From NCBI GenBank assembly GCA_000733355.1, contig JNVV01000023.1:76552-124634 (forward strand): a stretch of DNA of 48,083 bases. Reading direction: 5' to 3'. This document shows positions 20,377 through 30,861 of the stretch, piece after piece; position 1 is the first letter of the stretch, and every line of letters starts with the position of its first letter. The position numbers and the translations under genes are program-made. The stretch comes from Falciphora oryzae (taxonomy: Eukaryota; Ascomycota; Sordariomycetes; Magnaporthales; Magnaporthaceae). Below the pieces are notes generated by a model. That model was not told the origin of the DNA. It worked only from the letters and a program-made list of their open reading frames with translations, and did not search any database.

Positions 20377-20668
20377 TGTTGGTAGGAGTATGTACTCCTG
20401 TGGGCTCGGAGATCTCCAAACAGGGTGAACAACGATCCTTATATCAGAGGATCGTTCTAGTATTGTGCACGAAGAAGAAAGGGATCTATCTGCCAGAGAA
20501 GGAGGGCAACCAAGCCCTTATATACATTGCCTGTAGAGCTTGGCCCTCCAGGTCACGGGGTCCTACGGACCCCGTAGGCCAGGGCCTCCCAGGCCCTCCA
20601 GGCCTCCAGATCCCTCAAGTGCATGCGCCAGAATAATGATGCAATTATGCTGGAATTATGATCCAACA
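20377..20668 (-). mobile_element. Solo LTR of a retrotransposon, with 5-bp target duplication
   Basis: The 292-bp element starts TGTTGG and ends CCAACA, the usual TG...CA termini with inverted 6-bp ends. It is flanked by a perfect target duplication GTACT (20372..20376 and 20669..20673). Its reverse complement matches the element at 47589..47889 almost continuously over the last 130 bp (TATA box, GGCAGATAGATCCCTTT, GTGCACAATA, GGAGATCTCCGAGCCCACAG); the first half is diverged. In this reading direction the TATA box (minus strand, 20517..20524) comes first, so the LTR lies on the minus strand. A strong hairpin (ACGGGGTCC / GGACCCCGT, loop TAC) lies inside. No internal retrotransposon genes are present, so it is a recombination remnant. 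Confidence 0.9.
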
Positions 20669-20767
20669 GTACTTCAAATTCCTTCGAAAGAGCGAAGCAA
20701 CAATACATCCGCCTCACACAAAACACAACCCAAAGCCAGCAAAGACTAGAAACCCCTGATAACCACC

Positions 20768-21212
20768 ATGAAGTCCTTCCTCGTTGCCGTCCATCTCCTG
20801 GCTGGGCTCTCCACCGCCACCATCAACGACCTCTGCCAGGCTTCAGGGGTGAGTTGTCATCGACGTGATTCCTTGAAAGCGCAGTAACTGGCCCTATCTG
20901 CGCCCCTATCAAACAGTTCCAGGGCACCTATCAGACCACCACGTGGTGTGGAGACCGCGCCGGCAGCCAGCCTGTTACCGGGGCCTGCCCCAACGGTCTC
21001 AGCAACGTGAAGTTCTGCCTTTTCCCGAGATGCAGCTCCAGCCGTGGAACTTGCATGGGGACGGCCAGTGGGCTCTGTGGCACCAGCTTTATCTCGTAGG
21101 TTCAACACGTCGTTCCAACGAGCTCTGCAATCATCTCGCTAACAACCATGTGCACTCTTGTAGCAGCCAGTGCCCTGGACCCAGCTCCTACAGGTGCTAC
21201 CTTGCTGCCTAA
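20768..21212 (+). CDS. Small secreted cysteine-rich protein (three exons)
   Basis: Exons 20768..20848, 20917..21095 and 21164..21212 give 102 aa. Both introns are 68 nt. Intron 1 runs GTGAGT to AACAG with a GTAACTG branch site; intron 2 runs GTAGGT to TGTAG with a GCTAAC branch site. Frame is kept throughout and the stop is TAA. A signal peptide covers about residues 1-18 (MKSFLVAVHLLAGLSTA). The mature part of about 84 residues contains nine Cys, including WCG, ACPN, FCLFPRC, TCMG, LCG and QCPG, with few charged residues. Such proteins are typical secreted effectors or surface-active proteins, but no family was recognised. No unspliced open frame covers the gene, so an ORF-only annotation would miss it. 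A solo LTR ends 99 bp upstream. Confidence 0.8.
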
Positions 21213-22206
21213 AGTGCGCCCTATGCAACACGCATCCGAGGGGGTCTTGCTAGGTAAAAGGTTGTCGGATGAAAGGCTTGGATTCTCGTAGCCTTCACCG
21301 GTGAGAGAAAGCGGGACTGTCAAGGAGCGGTCGATGTTAGCATGAAATTTGGATAGGGCCCCCTCGCGCCAACAGAGTTACTGAATGGGACAGGAGATAA
21401 ATCCATCATTTGGATAGTTTGGTAGGTACAGAATCAGTGCATCAATACGTTCCTCAAGTGATCAAACATGTTCTTGCTGCCTAAAGGTGATGACAATGGA
21501 TATCGGCGGGAAGCTGTGAGATTATAGTCGTGTCAGTCGATAGTTTTCCGTCCCATATTCGATCCTTACAGGCTTCGTGGACCGACGTGTGATTCCTCCG
21601 TTCTCCGAAATTCTTTCACCGCGACCGGACCCAGTTCCAGCCCAGGGGCGATGGGTGGATCGCCATATTGGTTGTTGCCTAGATGATCCACCTCGGGTAG
21701 CTAGCCGAGGGCTGTAAGTGATCGAAACGGAAATGGGGGCAAGCGAGGCCATCGCAGATCGCATGCCCGCAAGCCAAGCGACTGAATCGCCGACAGTAAG
21801 GGCGTGAGGCGTCGCGTCTTGGCCGCGACGACGGCGGCGATGACGGCGAAGGTGATGTGCTTCACCACGCCCCCGCTGTGAACTTCTCCTTTGCGGCATC
21901 CAAGGTAGTGACGGTGCCACAAGGGCGTGCAAGAGCAGCCAGATGGGAGCAACACCGCCGTGTATAAGAACAACCGCTTTCTCCCCCCTTCCGTCCTGCT
22001 CTGAACCAGAAGGCCATCGACTCCGATCCTCTCCCAAGCTTCCGCCCCTCGAAGGACACTCGACAAAGTCAGCGCAGCTCTGCAACCGATAGGTAAGAAA
22101 GCAATCCAGGCGAAACACCAGCCCCTGGCACCGTGGATGAACGCCTACCTCAGAGTAGGACTTCGAAGCTGATGAATCCAGGCCTCAATCCTTCTTCCCA
22201 GCAACC
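21213..22206 (+). promoter_or_regulatory. Upstream region of the 8-Cys secreted protein gene
   Basis: A TATAAG at 21963..21968 may be the promoter of the gene at 22207. Between them GTAAGA at 22093 and a GCTGATG...CCAG ending at 22181 could bound a 5'-UTR intron of 89 nt. Open frames on the minus strand here are arginine-rich and not convincing. No gene was recognised. Confidence 0.4.
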
Positions 22207-22818
22207 ATGAAGGTCTCCGCCACTCTCGCTTTCGCCGCCAGCCCCATGCTGGGCCGGGCCGCCGCTGCTCCCACCGCCTCCTCCACCGCCATTGACGCCG
22301 CGCCCATCCCGGCCGGCAGCCTGCTTCTCCTCGGCGAGGACACCGAGGGCGGCGTCGAGGCGGTCAACGCCACCTCCGCCGAGATGGAGCTCTCCGAGCG
22401 CGCCGTGCCGGGCGGCACGCACATCTTCTCGATCGGCTCCGCCTTCTGCAGCTGGACGACGCCCTCGCCCGGCGGCGGCCCGTCGGCGGGCGGCAACCGG
22501 GAGGACCTGTTCACGTGGGGCAAGAGCCCGACGGAGCTCGGCTGCGTGGAGCACTCCAAGGCCAACGTGGTGCCGTGGGAGTGGCGCACCAAGCCCTTCA
22601 CGCACAACCGGGTGTGCGGCCGCGCCGTCAGCTTCTACCCCAAGAACGGGAACCTCGACTTCTATATCAAGGACGGGAACGGCCAGCTGCTGGGGACGTG
22701 CTACCCGACGTCGGGGAAGAAGCACAACTGCGTCGACTTCCTCGCCGGCGGGACGTGCGTCGTGCAGACCAGGTACCGTTGTCTGTCGTCGGGCAAGGAC
22801 CCCGTCGTCTGCGGCTAG
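22207..22818 (+). CDS. Secreted protein with eight cysteines
   Basis: Single exon, 203 aa. A signal peptide covers about residues 1-21 (MKVSATLAFAASPMLGRAAAA). Residues 22-70 are a Cys-free, Ala/Ser/Glu-rich stretch ending LSERAVPGG, which could be a propeptide, although a dibasic Kex2 site is not present. The region from residue 75 on contains eight Cys (FC, GC, VC, TC, NC, TC, RC, VC), which could form four disulfides, and a repeated hydrophobic/Gly pattern (GNLDFYIKDGNGQLLGTC) suggestive of a compact beta fold. I do not recognise a family. An extracellular role is inferred from the signal peptide. Codon use is very GC-rich, like its long neighbours. Confidence 0.8.
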   Translation: MKVSATLAFAASPMLGRAAAAPTASSTAIDAAPIPAGSLLLLGEDTEGGVEAVNATSAEMELSERAVPGGTHIFSIGSAFCSWTTPSPGGGPSAGGNREDLFTWGKSPTELGCVEHSKANVVPWEWRTKPFTHNRVCGRAVSFYPKNGNLDFYIKDGNGQLLGTCYPTSGKKHNCVDFLAGGTCVVQTRYRCLSSGKDPVVCG

Positions 22819-23179
22819 GGCAAGTGAAGTACGTCAATGTGCTTTGCGGCCCGCAGGGAGGGTATGTATCGATAGCAGGGAGTGGACGGGCGGCAGCGTT
22901 GGATAGGGGCTGGCCATGTGTCTTTGAAGGAGTTAGTTCCTGGTGAGAAAAAAAGGTGGGGTGCATGGCATGGCGTCCTTCCCTTGAAGTTGACTTCCTA
23001 ATTCCCTCTCTAGCCCGCCTGAAATTATGTAAGCAGGAACTCCCTTTGGAGCAATGGATCCTATTGGAACGAGCACGTCCTCGCGAGTTCACTTTCTGAG
23101 CTCCCCCTACCCCTCCCTCTGGTCCTGATGTAGCCCATGGAAAGTTCTCGAGGCTTCACCTCGCCATTATCTACCTTTA
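22819..23179. other. Convergent intergenic region
   Basis: This stretch separates two genes that read towards each other and probably contains both 3' UTRs. No further gene was recognised. Confidence 0.4.
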
Positions 23180-24847
23180 TTAATGTGCTACTGGCCTCCA
23201 AGAAGCCTTCGTCCACCCGTTATCCTTTGTGACGTCGACCGTGGCGTACCATATCGACCCATCGGCCGCAGTCGTGACCATCTCGACACCCGACGATCCC
23301 ACCCTCGCCAGAGACGGAGCGCTCCTGGACACCATACCAAGATCCTCCCACTTCGCATCAGAGACCGAAGAAGTATCCGCCCTGAAGGATAAGTGCTTCA
23401 GCTTCCCATCTGCTCCCACCGCCATGACCTCAATCATGTCCCTCTTGGCACCAGACACGGCAACCGCAGGCACGCTGACGAACTTCTCATCCCCCAGCCT
23501 CTCCGTCACGCTCCAATCAGCAGCCGACGCCCAGCTCCAGTGGTACAGATGCCCGTCCCGGCCCATCCCGAAGAAGTCGAACCGCTGGCTCGAGACCTCA
23601 AGCAGGACAGGGTGCGTGCCCGGCATGTAATCGCCGCCCAGGCTCTTCCAGTCCCTCCAGGCGGTGCGGTCGAATTGGCGGTGCCAGGCAGCGTTTCCTT
23701 CCGTACCATTGCCGTACACCACCATGTCGTGGTACCCCGCGATGTCGCGGCACACGACAGAAAACCGCGAGTTGGGCACCAGGAACCCGCCCGCCGAGTC
23801 CTCCCACAGCGGCGTGCCCATCCAGTACTTCTCCTCCTCGGCCCACTTGTGCTGCAGCACCGGCCCTGTCCTGTTCTGCGGCACGTCGCGCGGGATGTCT
23901 CGCGTCTGCTCCACGCGCGTCCACACGTCGATCCGGCTGGTGCCGACGGCGCACAGGCCGGGCGCCTCGTCGGTGTGGTTCTGCGCCGGGTAGCCCTTGG
24001 GCGTGTAGCTGATGTCCATGATCCACGTCGCCGTGCCCGTCGCGAGGCCGATGTGCTTGGCCAGCAGGCGCTTGGACGGCGACACGCCCAGGACGGTCGC
24101 CGTCGGCCCCCCACCCCAGCTGCTGGCCCCCGCGATCCAGGTGATGGCGACCGGGTGCCGGTCAAACTTCTCGCCGCCCCGGTTGACCCAGCCGCCCTTG
24201 TAGGAGCCGCCGCCGGGCGCGGACGAGGCCTGCCGCCAGGAGCCGTCGGCGGTGCGGGCGAACAGGTACACGGTGAGGTTCTCGGCCGCCTCTCCGCGGA
24301 TCAGCGGGGTGGTCACCGCGGCCACTTGCTCGACACAAATCGCGTCGACGCTGCATTTGCTAGCGCCGGCAGGCGGCGTCGGGCCATCGACTGCCGTGTT
24401 GCCCCCTGCTGCATCGCCAGGGCTTGAAGGGGGCGATGATGCGGGAGCTTTGCGCAGCACGATGAGCCCCAGCACAGAGCCTAGGACCCCGCCGATGACG
24501 AGGACCAGGACGCCAGCAGCTACAAGCCAGGTCCCCCTCCGTCGCCGCCACAGCAGCGGCAGATTATCCGCCACGGGGGCTCCTGGTGTGTCGGCCTGGG
24601 GCCCTTCATGCTCGGCCACTTGGACATCACTTGTGGCAACCAGCTTTTCTGGCCGTTCGGACGGGGGCAGGGCTTCCGGGAGATTGTTTGAAGGCCAGTA
24701 GACGATCGGGTAGTTGGGCGATTGCGGCGCAAGTTCAAGGTAGCTGGTGTCCCGGTCGGGCAGGCAGTAAATCTCGGGCGCTTTCCCTGATCGCCGAGTC
24801 GACTTTCTTCTGGGCGCGGAAGACGAGCTTCCAAGACTAGCCAACAT
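23180..24847 (-). CDS. Single-pass membrane protein with fucose-lectin-like beta-propeller domain
   Basis: Single exon, 555 aa from the first ATG at 24847; the open frame extends upstream but only to non-ATG codons. Residues 1-104 are hydrophilic and basic near the start (cytoplasmic side). Residues about 106-131 form one hydrophobic helix (VAAGVLVLVIGGVLGSVLGL). A Pro/Ser-rich stalk follows and then a domain of about 390 residues with repeated blades containing a D/G-G-x-x-x-x motif and a late Trp, for example TADGSWRQ, RDGHLYHWSW, ADGKLKHLSF and ADGSIWYATV. This pattern is seen in fungal fucose-specific lectin-like (PLL-type) propellers. The topology is type II, with the propeller outside the cell or in the lumen. 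Sugar binding is an inference; ligand residues cannot be assigned. Confidence 0.75.
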   Translation of the reverse strand: MLASLGSSSSAPRRKSTRRSGKAPEIYCLPDRDTSYLELAPQSPNYPIVYWPSNNLPEALPPSERPEKLVATSDVQVAEHEGPQADTPGAPVADNLPLLWRRRRGTWLVAAGVLVLVIGGVLGSVLGLIVLRKAPASSPPSSPGDAAGGNTAVDGPTPPAGASKCSVDAICVEQVAAVTTPLIRGEAAENLTVYLFARTADGSWRQASSAPGGGSYKGGWVNRGGEKFDRHPVAITWIAGASSWGGGPTATVLGVSPSKRLLAKHIGLATGTATWIMDISYTPKGYPAQNHTDEAPGLCAVGTSRIDVWTRVEQTRDIPRDVPQNRTGPVLQHKWAEEEKYWMGTPLWEDSAGGFLVPNSRFSVVCRDIAGYHDMVVYGNGTEGNAAWHRQFDRTAWRDWKSLGGDYMPGTHPVLLEVSSQRFDFFGMGRDGHLYHWSWASAADWSVTERLGDEKFVSVPAVAVSGAKRDMIEVMAVGADGKLKHLSFRADTSSVSDAKWEDLGMVSRSAPSLARVGSSGVEMVTTAADGSIWYATVDVTKDNGWTKASWRPVAH

Positions 24848-26078
24848 CTTGGGCGCTCCCGACTTCAATCTTGTGAACAAAGCACCCGCAAGCGCAGGCC
24901 GTCGTCTGGGTATTGGACCCTACACTTTCTGGAGAGGAACGGACAATGGGCGAGGCAAAAAAAAAAGCCCAGGAGAACAAATGGAGGTCAAGAAAGGAAC
25001 CGCTCGTAAACTGGCCGACCACCTGAGCCTGCCGCCACTCGTTCGCTTCCAACCATGACTGATTCGAAGATTCGAGCGCCTTCGGGAGGACTGACATCTG
25101 GTGTGACATTTTATGCTCCTAGCACAGGGCAGCTGAAGGCCTCGACCAATCTTTATTGAGCCACGGGGTGCATTCGTTCACTGTCATGTCGGACAATGCA
25201 GTAGCCGGTCCCCAGCCCCTAAGCCCCGACGCCCGGCCCCCGGGACCCCAACCAGGTCGCACAGGCAGACAGAAATTCGGATATTCCGGCCCCTGCTTGC
25301 TTGTGTTGCCCATGTCATATGATTAGACTCGAAAGACGTCTGAAAAGCCGCTCGCTACCCCCTGGTCTCAACGGGCGTGCATCTGGACTAAGCGGCCTGT
25401 GGGCACCGCGTCCGAAGACGTTCAGCTCGTCGGTAAGCTAGTTTACGAGGCTGTTGATGAGTGAGACGAACACTCGGGAAGGGCTGGCCGCTATGCTTAG
25501 TTGCCCGGAGCGTGATCGTTCTAGCCACATGCAAATCCGATGGACGCGATTCGCCTCCTTCCCGAGTGCTAGGGAGAAGAGTCGCGTTTTCATGTACGAG
25601 CGAGCAGGACTCCCACTAAATAAACAAGATCAAGGAGCCTAGTCGATTCAGCCAGCTGGTCTAGGAGCTATCGGCGACTGTCTTGCGCCAGCTTCAGCTT
25701 ATGTGTTGGGATAGATAACCGACGGGGCTGCCCCTGAGACAAGGCGGCCTGGATATAGACTCACACAACACGCATAACGGGCCAGCCACCCACAATCTCC
25801 ACTAGGTTCGATCAGGTTCTCGGTGAGGAATATTGGTCGTTCGACCGCGTATAGCCTGCCACTGGCAACGCCGAACATACCACCATGTGCGCCTGTTCGA
25901 AACCTGAGCTTGTGGCTGCACTAGCAACAATAAACTCCTGCAGCAACCTACAACCACTCGTTAGCAAGTGTCTAACTTTCTTTCGAAGCCGTGTTTGCAG
26001 AGTGGACAGGCGCATACCAAAGCCGGAACCCATACATACCTCAAGACGCCCCTCCGGTCCCAGGTAACCACCGACTGT
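24848..26078. other. Intergenic region, no gene recognised
   Basis: An A-run of 11-12 lies near 24958..24968 in the leader of the minus-strand lectin-like gene. The rest shows no coding features. Confidence 0.4.
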
Positions 26079-28742
26079 TTACACCAAGTGAAACTCCAAG
26101 ACACTGGCGGCTGAGTTGGCAGTCTTATATGGCGGGTCCGGAACACTATCGCGCCACCGCTCTCCGAGGTTTTTCCAGATATCGCCCACGCCAAGCAGCT
26201 GCTTACGGAAGAGGCTCGGCTCCCACCGCAGAGTCGTAAGCAGGCAGTCCCCAACGAATTCAAGCCGATGAATATTGAAGGCAGAGCGCAGGGTCCCAAC
26301 TTGTCTTGTGAAGCTAACATCTTCCCACCTGGTCTTGTGCTTTGCGCCCCCACCCGCTGCTTGGGTACTTTGGGTACGGACGACGTATGTCCGGGTCCAG
26401 TACCTTTGGCGACGAACCCCCAATGGCGACGAAATTCTTTCATATAAAACCTTGATCGAAGAGGATCGATGCTTGCTTGTGCCCCGAGCGGAGTCGCCGC
26501 TTTCATCGGCCGAGGGGCCGGCCCACAGGTTCTGCTCCTTGCAGGGCGTCCAGGTATATGGCGACACGTCCCTCTCCCGGTGCATGAACTCATCCTGACT
26601 CCCCTGATAAAAAGACATTATCTTGTCCCCTTTCGCGGTGTGGGGCGAGGCAATCCCGAGCACCGCCATTGTCTGGTCGAACAGTCCCGGTTGCAAGTAG
26701 GCGTCGTTGGGTTTGACGTAGTCGCAGCTGATGACACAGCGGCCCGTCATGGTGATAGATATCAGTCGTAGAAGAGGCGCCGTATCTGGCCCATCTTGCT
26801 TCGAGCCGTCGATCATGGCTCCAAGTATGGGCAACAGCTTTGTAGAATTCAGGGACAACAATGTCCGGGTACCAAATCCTAGGCAGTCCATCAACTGCTG
26901 GTCCCTGTCATCGCATTCAGGCCCGGGTTCGACGAGACCAGTGCGAACATCACGAGGCTGTGCTCGAATAGGAGTGAAGCCATAGGTTTCTTGTTCTTTG
27001 ATGGACACAGCATTTGCTACACGTCCGAGACTGGCTTGTTCGCTGCCGCAGAGGTGGTCGGTGAACATGCCTCCCGCCGTGATGATGAACGCGAATCTCT
27101 CGAGATAGCGCCTTGGCAGGCCTTTCCATCTCTTAGGGCCAGTTGCGGTCTTGATGAAAAGGGAAAACTGCTCAGGCGGCAAAACATGAGACAATATAGA
27201 CAAGAAAGAGTCATGGATCCATCTAACAGCCTCTTGGCGATCCTTCTGTTCGGGAAAGGGCTCCGTCTTGAAGTCCACCGAGAGCGGGAAGAGCATATCG
27301 TGTCGTAACGGTGGAATCGCCATCCTCATCATGCCCGAGTATTCCGCCTCGAATTTGGTTGGATCCTCAACATATTCATCCAATTTCGAGGGCCAGTATT
27401 CGGTGTGGCAGACAGGAGCACAGAGGCGGTGGCCATCACTCCCTCTCGCAATCGCTGGCCTCGGTGGGTGTTTGCCCTGAAAAAGAAGGCTCTCATCGTA
27501 GCGAGTGAGTAATCTTTCAGATGGTTTCCCTGTGTAGTCAGGCAGAGAGCGCCATTCATCGTCCTGCCTCTCGATCCAGAGCGGCCGCCGTCGTCGCGGG
27601 CTTCGCCAGTCCGGGACCCAGGACGGCAGGCCTGATGCCCCCGTCGCGCCATCGGCTCTCGCCAGGGCTTGCCCAAGCACCCAGATGAAGCAACCGGAGT
27701 GGGCGAGAAACTCGGCGAAGCGAGTAAATGTCTCTTCGGGAGCCGCCGCGTAGCTGAGCTCCGTTCCGCTTAGAAGCGCCACTGGCCCGCCGTCTGGAAG
27801 CGGGGGACGGACGACAAGCTCAAGCTTCTTCGATCCAGCATCTGTTGGAGACAAGAGTCGAAGGTCGACATCTTGGGCGAGCGACGCGATGGTGAAGATG
27901 CGATCTACAGGGTCCTTGCATCCGAAGCGATCAAACACGCGCATCAGCCGAAGCAACCCACAGTCGTCCGATAAGTCCCCAGCGAACTTGTGCTTCCAGA
28001 TTTGGTACATTGCCAGGATGGGTTCGACGGCACTGGTCGATAGTTGGCTCGACGACGCATGGAGCAACCTAAGGATAGCAGCCAGCCGGAGAAAGCTCGT
28101 GCTCTCAGCTCCCGCAAATAGAACGACGTCTGGACTGAATACGACCTCTTGGATAATCCATCGCCGCGTGAACCATGGCAGGCTCAAAAGAGTGGATGCA
28201 CGGCTTGCGAGCTCATCCGTCTCCTCGGCAGACAGGGTGCTTTCACGGCGCAGAATGCGATGCCCCATGACACCGAGTCGGGCCATAGCTCGCTCCTTTT
28301 CGGTATCGCCGCCGAGCCAGACAAGGACTCTCGTCGCGCTGCGATATATGTCGACCATGCCAGGGATCTGGGCGTCCCTCTCTTCGGTATCCCCTTGATT
28401 GATGCAAACGGCGTCGGCCCAGATCACTCGGGGCTTGGATTTTCTTCTGAGCCTCCGAAGCGCGGTCCAGAGGTTCTCGGTGATGGGCAGCACCGCCCAG
28501 CCTTCTTCGCTGCGCTCGACACTGCCGATGTATATCTGATGGGTTAGGACGCCGTCTCCCCACGTGTAGGACAGAGCCTCGTAGGGGCTAAGATCCCTGT
28601 CGAGATCGACGACCTTGAGTTTGCATCGAAGCTCGTCCGAGGGATCGGTTGCTGGGAGCAGCTCGAGGAAGCGGGTGGAATTGACGGAGGGAAGCGGGGT
28701 GTAGCGGAACCCCGCGGCTACCGGAGATGAAGCGCCGTCCAT
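26079..28742 (-). CDS. HET-domain (heterokaryon incompatibility) protein
   Basis: Single exon, 887 aa, ATG at 28742. The HET domain spans about residues 40-200 with its three landmark segments: YEALSYTWGD (about 52), RVIWADAVCINQGD followed by EERDAQI (about 100) and RRWIIQEVVF (about 190). HET domains trigger cell death when incompatible fungal strains fuse and may act in broader non-self recognition. The long C-terminal part (about 250-887) has no NACHT, ankyrin or WD40 repeats that I can see, so any trigger domain is unrecognised. The extreme C-terminus after about residue 690 lacks the usual closing segments of HET proteins and could hide an unrecognised intron or a diverged tail. The GC content is lower than in neighbouring genes. 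Confidence 0.88.
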   Translation of the reverse strand: MDGASSPVAAGFRYTPLPSVNSTRFLELLPATDPSDELRCKLKVVDLDRDLSPYEALSYTWGDGVLTHQIYIGSVERSEEGWAVLPITENLWTALRRLRRKSKPRVIWADAVCINQGDTEERDAQIPGMVDIYRSATRVLVWLGGDTEKERAMARLGVMGHRILRRESTLSAEETDELASRASTLLSLPWFTRRWIIQEVVFSPDVVLFAGAESTSFLRLAAILRLLHASSSQLSTSAVEPILAMYQIWKHKFAGDLSDDCGLLRLMRVFDRFGCKDPVDRIFTIASLAQDVDLRLLSPTDAGSKKLELVVRPPLPDGGPVALLSGTELSYAAAPEETFTRFAEFLAHSGCFIWVLGQALARADGATGASGLPSWVPDWRSPRRRRPLWIERQDDEWRSLPDYTGKPSERLLTRYDESLLFQGKHPPRPAIARGSDGHRLCAPVCHTEYWPSKLDEYVEDPTKFEAEYSGMMRMAIPPLRHDMLFPLSVDFKTEPFPEQKDRQEAVRWIHDSFLSILSHVLPPEQFSLFIKTATGPKRWKGLPRRYLERFAFIITAGGMFTDHLCGSEQASLGRVANAVSIKEQETYGFTPIRAQPRDVRTGLVEPGPECDDRDQQLMDCLGFGTRTLLSLNSTKLLPILGAMIDGSKQDGPDTAPLLRLISITMTGRCVISCDYVKPNDAYLQPGLFDQTMAVLGIASPHTAKGDKIMSFYQGSQDEFMHRERDVSPYTWTPCKEQNLWAGPSADESGDSARGTSKHRSSSIKVLYERISSPLGVRRQRYWTRTYVVRTQSTQAAGGGAKHKTRWEDVSFTRQVGTLRSAFNIHRLEFVGDCLLTTLRWEPSLFRKQLLGVGDIWKNLGERWRDSVPDPPYKTANSAASVLEFHLV

Positions 28743-30311
28743 TGTAGAGGCCTGCCGCGCTGTCGCAGCTTCGGCGGAGAGGCAGGTGTGGCTGGGATGG
28801 TGACCTGGGTATCCAAATCTAGATGACTAATCTCTGAAAGGTACCCGGTGGGTATCTCCTTGTATTGAGACGATGGCGAGGCTCCGGGAAACCGCGCCAG
28901 ATGAGCTGTCGAAGATATCTCGTAGAGGTCGGGCAGAAAATAACGTCGGGCAAGCTTCGGGTTGATACCATGCAGCTAGGTGCTTCCCTGTACTATCCCC
29001 TGTGCGTCTTTCGTGCAAAAATGCGTGGTTGGCTGAAGGAACATCCAATCGAAAGGATCTGCGAGATGGGCACTGAAGGGCATAGTACACATGCAGCATG
29101 CGGCTGCTGCCTGGGCGGGCGGGGCGTTAGGTACAGATCTCGATCGCGCCGACACGGAACGTTCTGCACGGCAAACGCAATTGGAAAGGCCTGCGTTGGT
29201 TTCTTGCCTCGCCGAGGTCGAATTGGAGGCGGTGGGCGGTGTCCGCTTGGAAGGTCGCTGCGCGCCAGGAAGATTGAGGGAGTGATAAAAAGACTCGGGC
29301 TTAAAGGGGTGCAAAAAAAACTGACCTGCGACAGGCTGGCTGGAGATCTAGGAGAATTAACTCTGGAGGATAAAAACTAGGCGGAAAACCCATCGACCGT
29401 ATCCAAGGCTCTCTTCCAGAAAGCACAGTTCTGTGCTGTGTGACGGAAGGTGCCAGGCATTGAACGCCTTCCATCCTGATGCTACATATCCGATGGGACG
29501 ACGGCTTGCTGTTCCCGCGCAAGCACGTGCAATCAATGCACCTCAAGCTCCAATATGTCCGGTGGAAGATGTTTCCGTCTTCTTCCACTGGCCGCCCGAA
29601 CCGCCCAATCCAAGCCGAACCTCTGCTGCTTCTCTTGCCCGCACCCCTCCGCTAAATGGCACCTGGCACCATCTCCTTTTGCTCGGATTACTCATGCCAG
29701 GGCTTGGCGACAAGACCATGTTCCTAAACTCCGATAGCAGCCCCATGCAGCACGTGACATTTCGGCGACACTCATTGGACCAGACGGCGTCGCCGTGTCA
29801 ATTGTCAACCGCGTGGAAATACCAGATTTATTTCCATGGAAGGCCCGAAAAAGGGTTGTAATGCAGAGGGCAATTTTTTTCACCAGCCCGCCAATGGAGC
29901 GTGATAAACGATCGCGGACAGGTAACGCCGCCATGGCGCATCGACGGCCTGCAACTCTGTCGACGTCGGAGTTGCCCGATTGGGACGAGCGCGTGGTGTG
30001 AGCCACAGACAGTTGATGCTACGCCGCCGACAGCTTGGGCCACCAACAACTTTGGGGGGTTTTCGGGAAGAGCAGCGGTATCTACGTATTCTTTCTGGGC
30101 GGCCCCGTGGCGAGTATATCTTGCCAGCTTCCCCTCCCGTTCATCATCTCGACACATCCAGCATCCTCATCCCGCCTTTGCTAAGCATTCTGCAAGCCCT
30201 GCTCCAGAAAAGCATCCATCTTCATCCCAAATCACCCATACCGCCTGGTTTTCCATCATAGCCAGCCTAACGCCAGCCCCCCTGGATCCTTCAAGCCAAA
30301 CTCGCCCAGCC
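28743..30311. other. Divergent intergenic region
   Basis: It separates the minus-strand HET gene from the plus-strand gene at 30312. The last 200 bp are pyrimidine-rich with a TATATC near 30115, plausibly the promoter and leader of the latter. No gene was recognised. Confidence 0.4.
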
Positions 30312-30861
30312 ATGGACGCCAAAGCCACGCCAGTCTCCTTCACAGCCATCTCTCAGCCCGAGGCGCCGCATAAGCAGGGAAAGCTGTCCAGTCTGCTCCA
30401 CGACATGCGCTCTTCCCTTAAGCAGGACAAGCAGAATGACAAAACCGCCAGCGACACCCGCATGTCCTTCGAGTCTACGGACACCATTGACGCCGTGAAG
30501 GACGGTCAGACAAGGACAGAATCGACCACGGGTGGTAAGCCACGTCCATGCCATACTTTCAGCTGGAATATCAGAGATATTAATCTTTAGTTGAATCCCA
30601 GGCCAATTGCGCGCAGTCGACGGCCACAAGAGATCAAGCCCCCCAAGCTCCCGCAAACAGCCCATGACCAACATGGAAAGACTCGCTGCAGGGTACGGGG
30701 CATGGGTCCCCGAGAGGACCATCGAGCCGTACGCAGCCCCAGCTCCACAAGAAAGCACCAAGGCCAAGGCTGCACCCGCCGAGGGTCGCCGGAGACAGGT
30801 TCCCTCGATGGACAGACTTCTGGCCGCCCAGGGCGGTTGGGTGCCTGAGGGGCGGCATTAG
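30312..30861 (+). CDS. Small protein with a duplicated WVPE motif (two exons), function unknown
   Basis: Exon 30312..30534 and exon 30602..30861 give 160 aa. The intron 30535..30601 is 67 nt, with a GTAAGC donor and a CCCAG acceptor; only this acceptor, not the earlier TTTAG, keeps the frame into the C-terminal part. The first half is hydrophilic with a leucine-containing basic helix (LSSLLHDMRSSLKQDK). The second half holds two related motifs, MERLAAGYGAWVPER and MDRLLAAQGGWVPEG, 30-40 residues apart, the second at the C-terminus. There is no signal peptide, TM segment or known domain. The motif pair argues for a real gene. It may be a short protein-interaction motif, but this is unproven. 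The gene converges with the Osh4-like gene. Confidence 0.65.

Noticed and set aside
21522..22118. 198-aa minus-strand frame before the 8-Cys secreted protein
   Set aside because: Arg-rich, overlapping open frames in several phases and no recognisable domain; it also covers the likely promoter.
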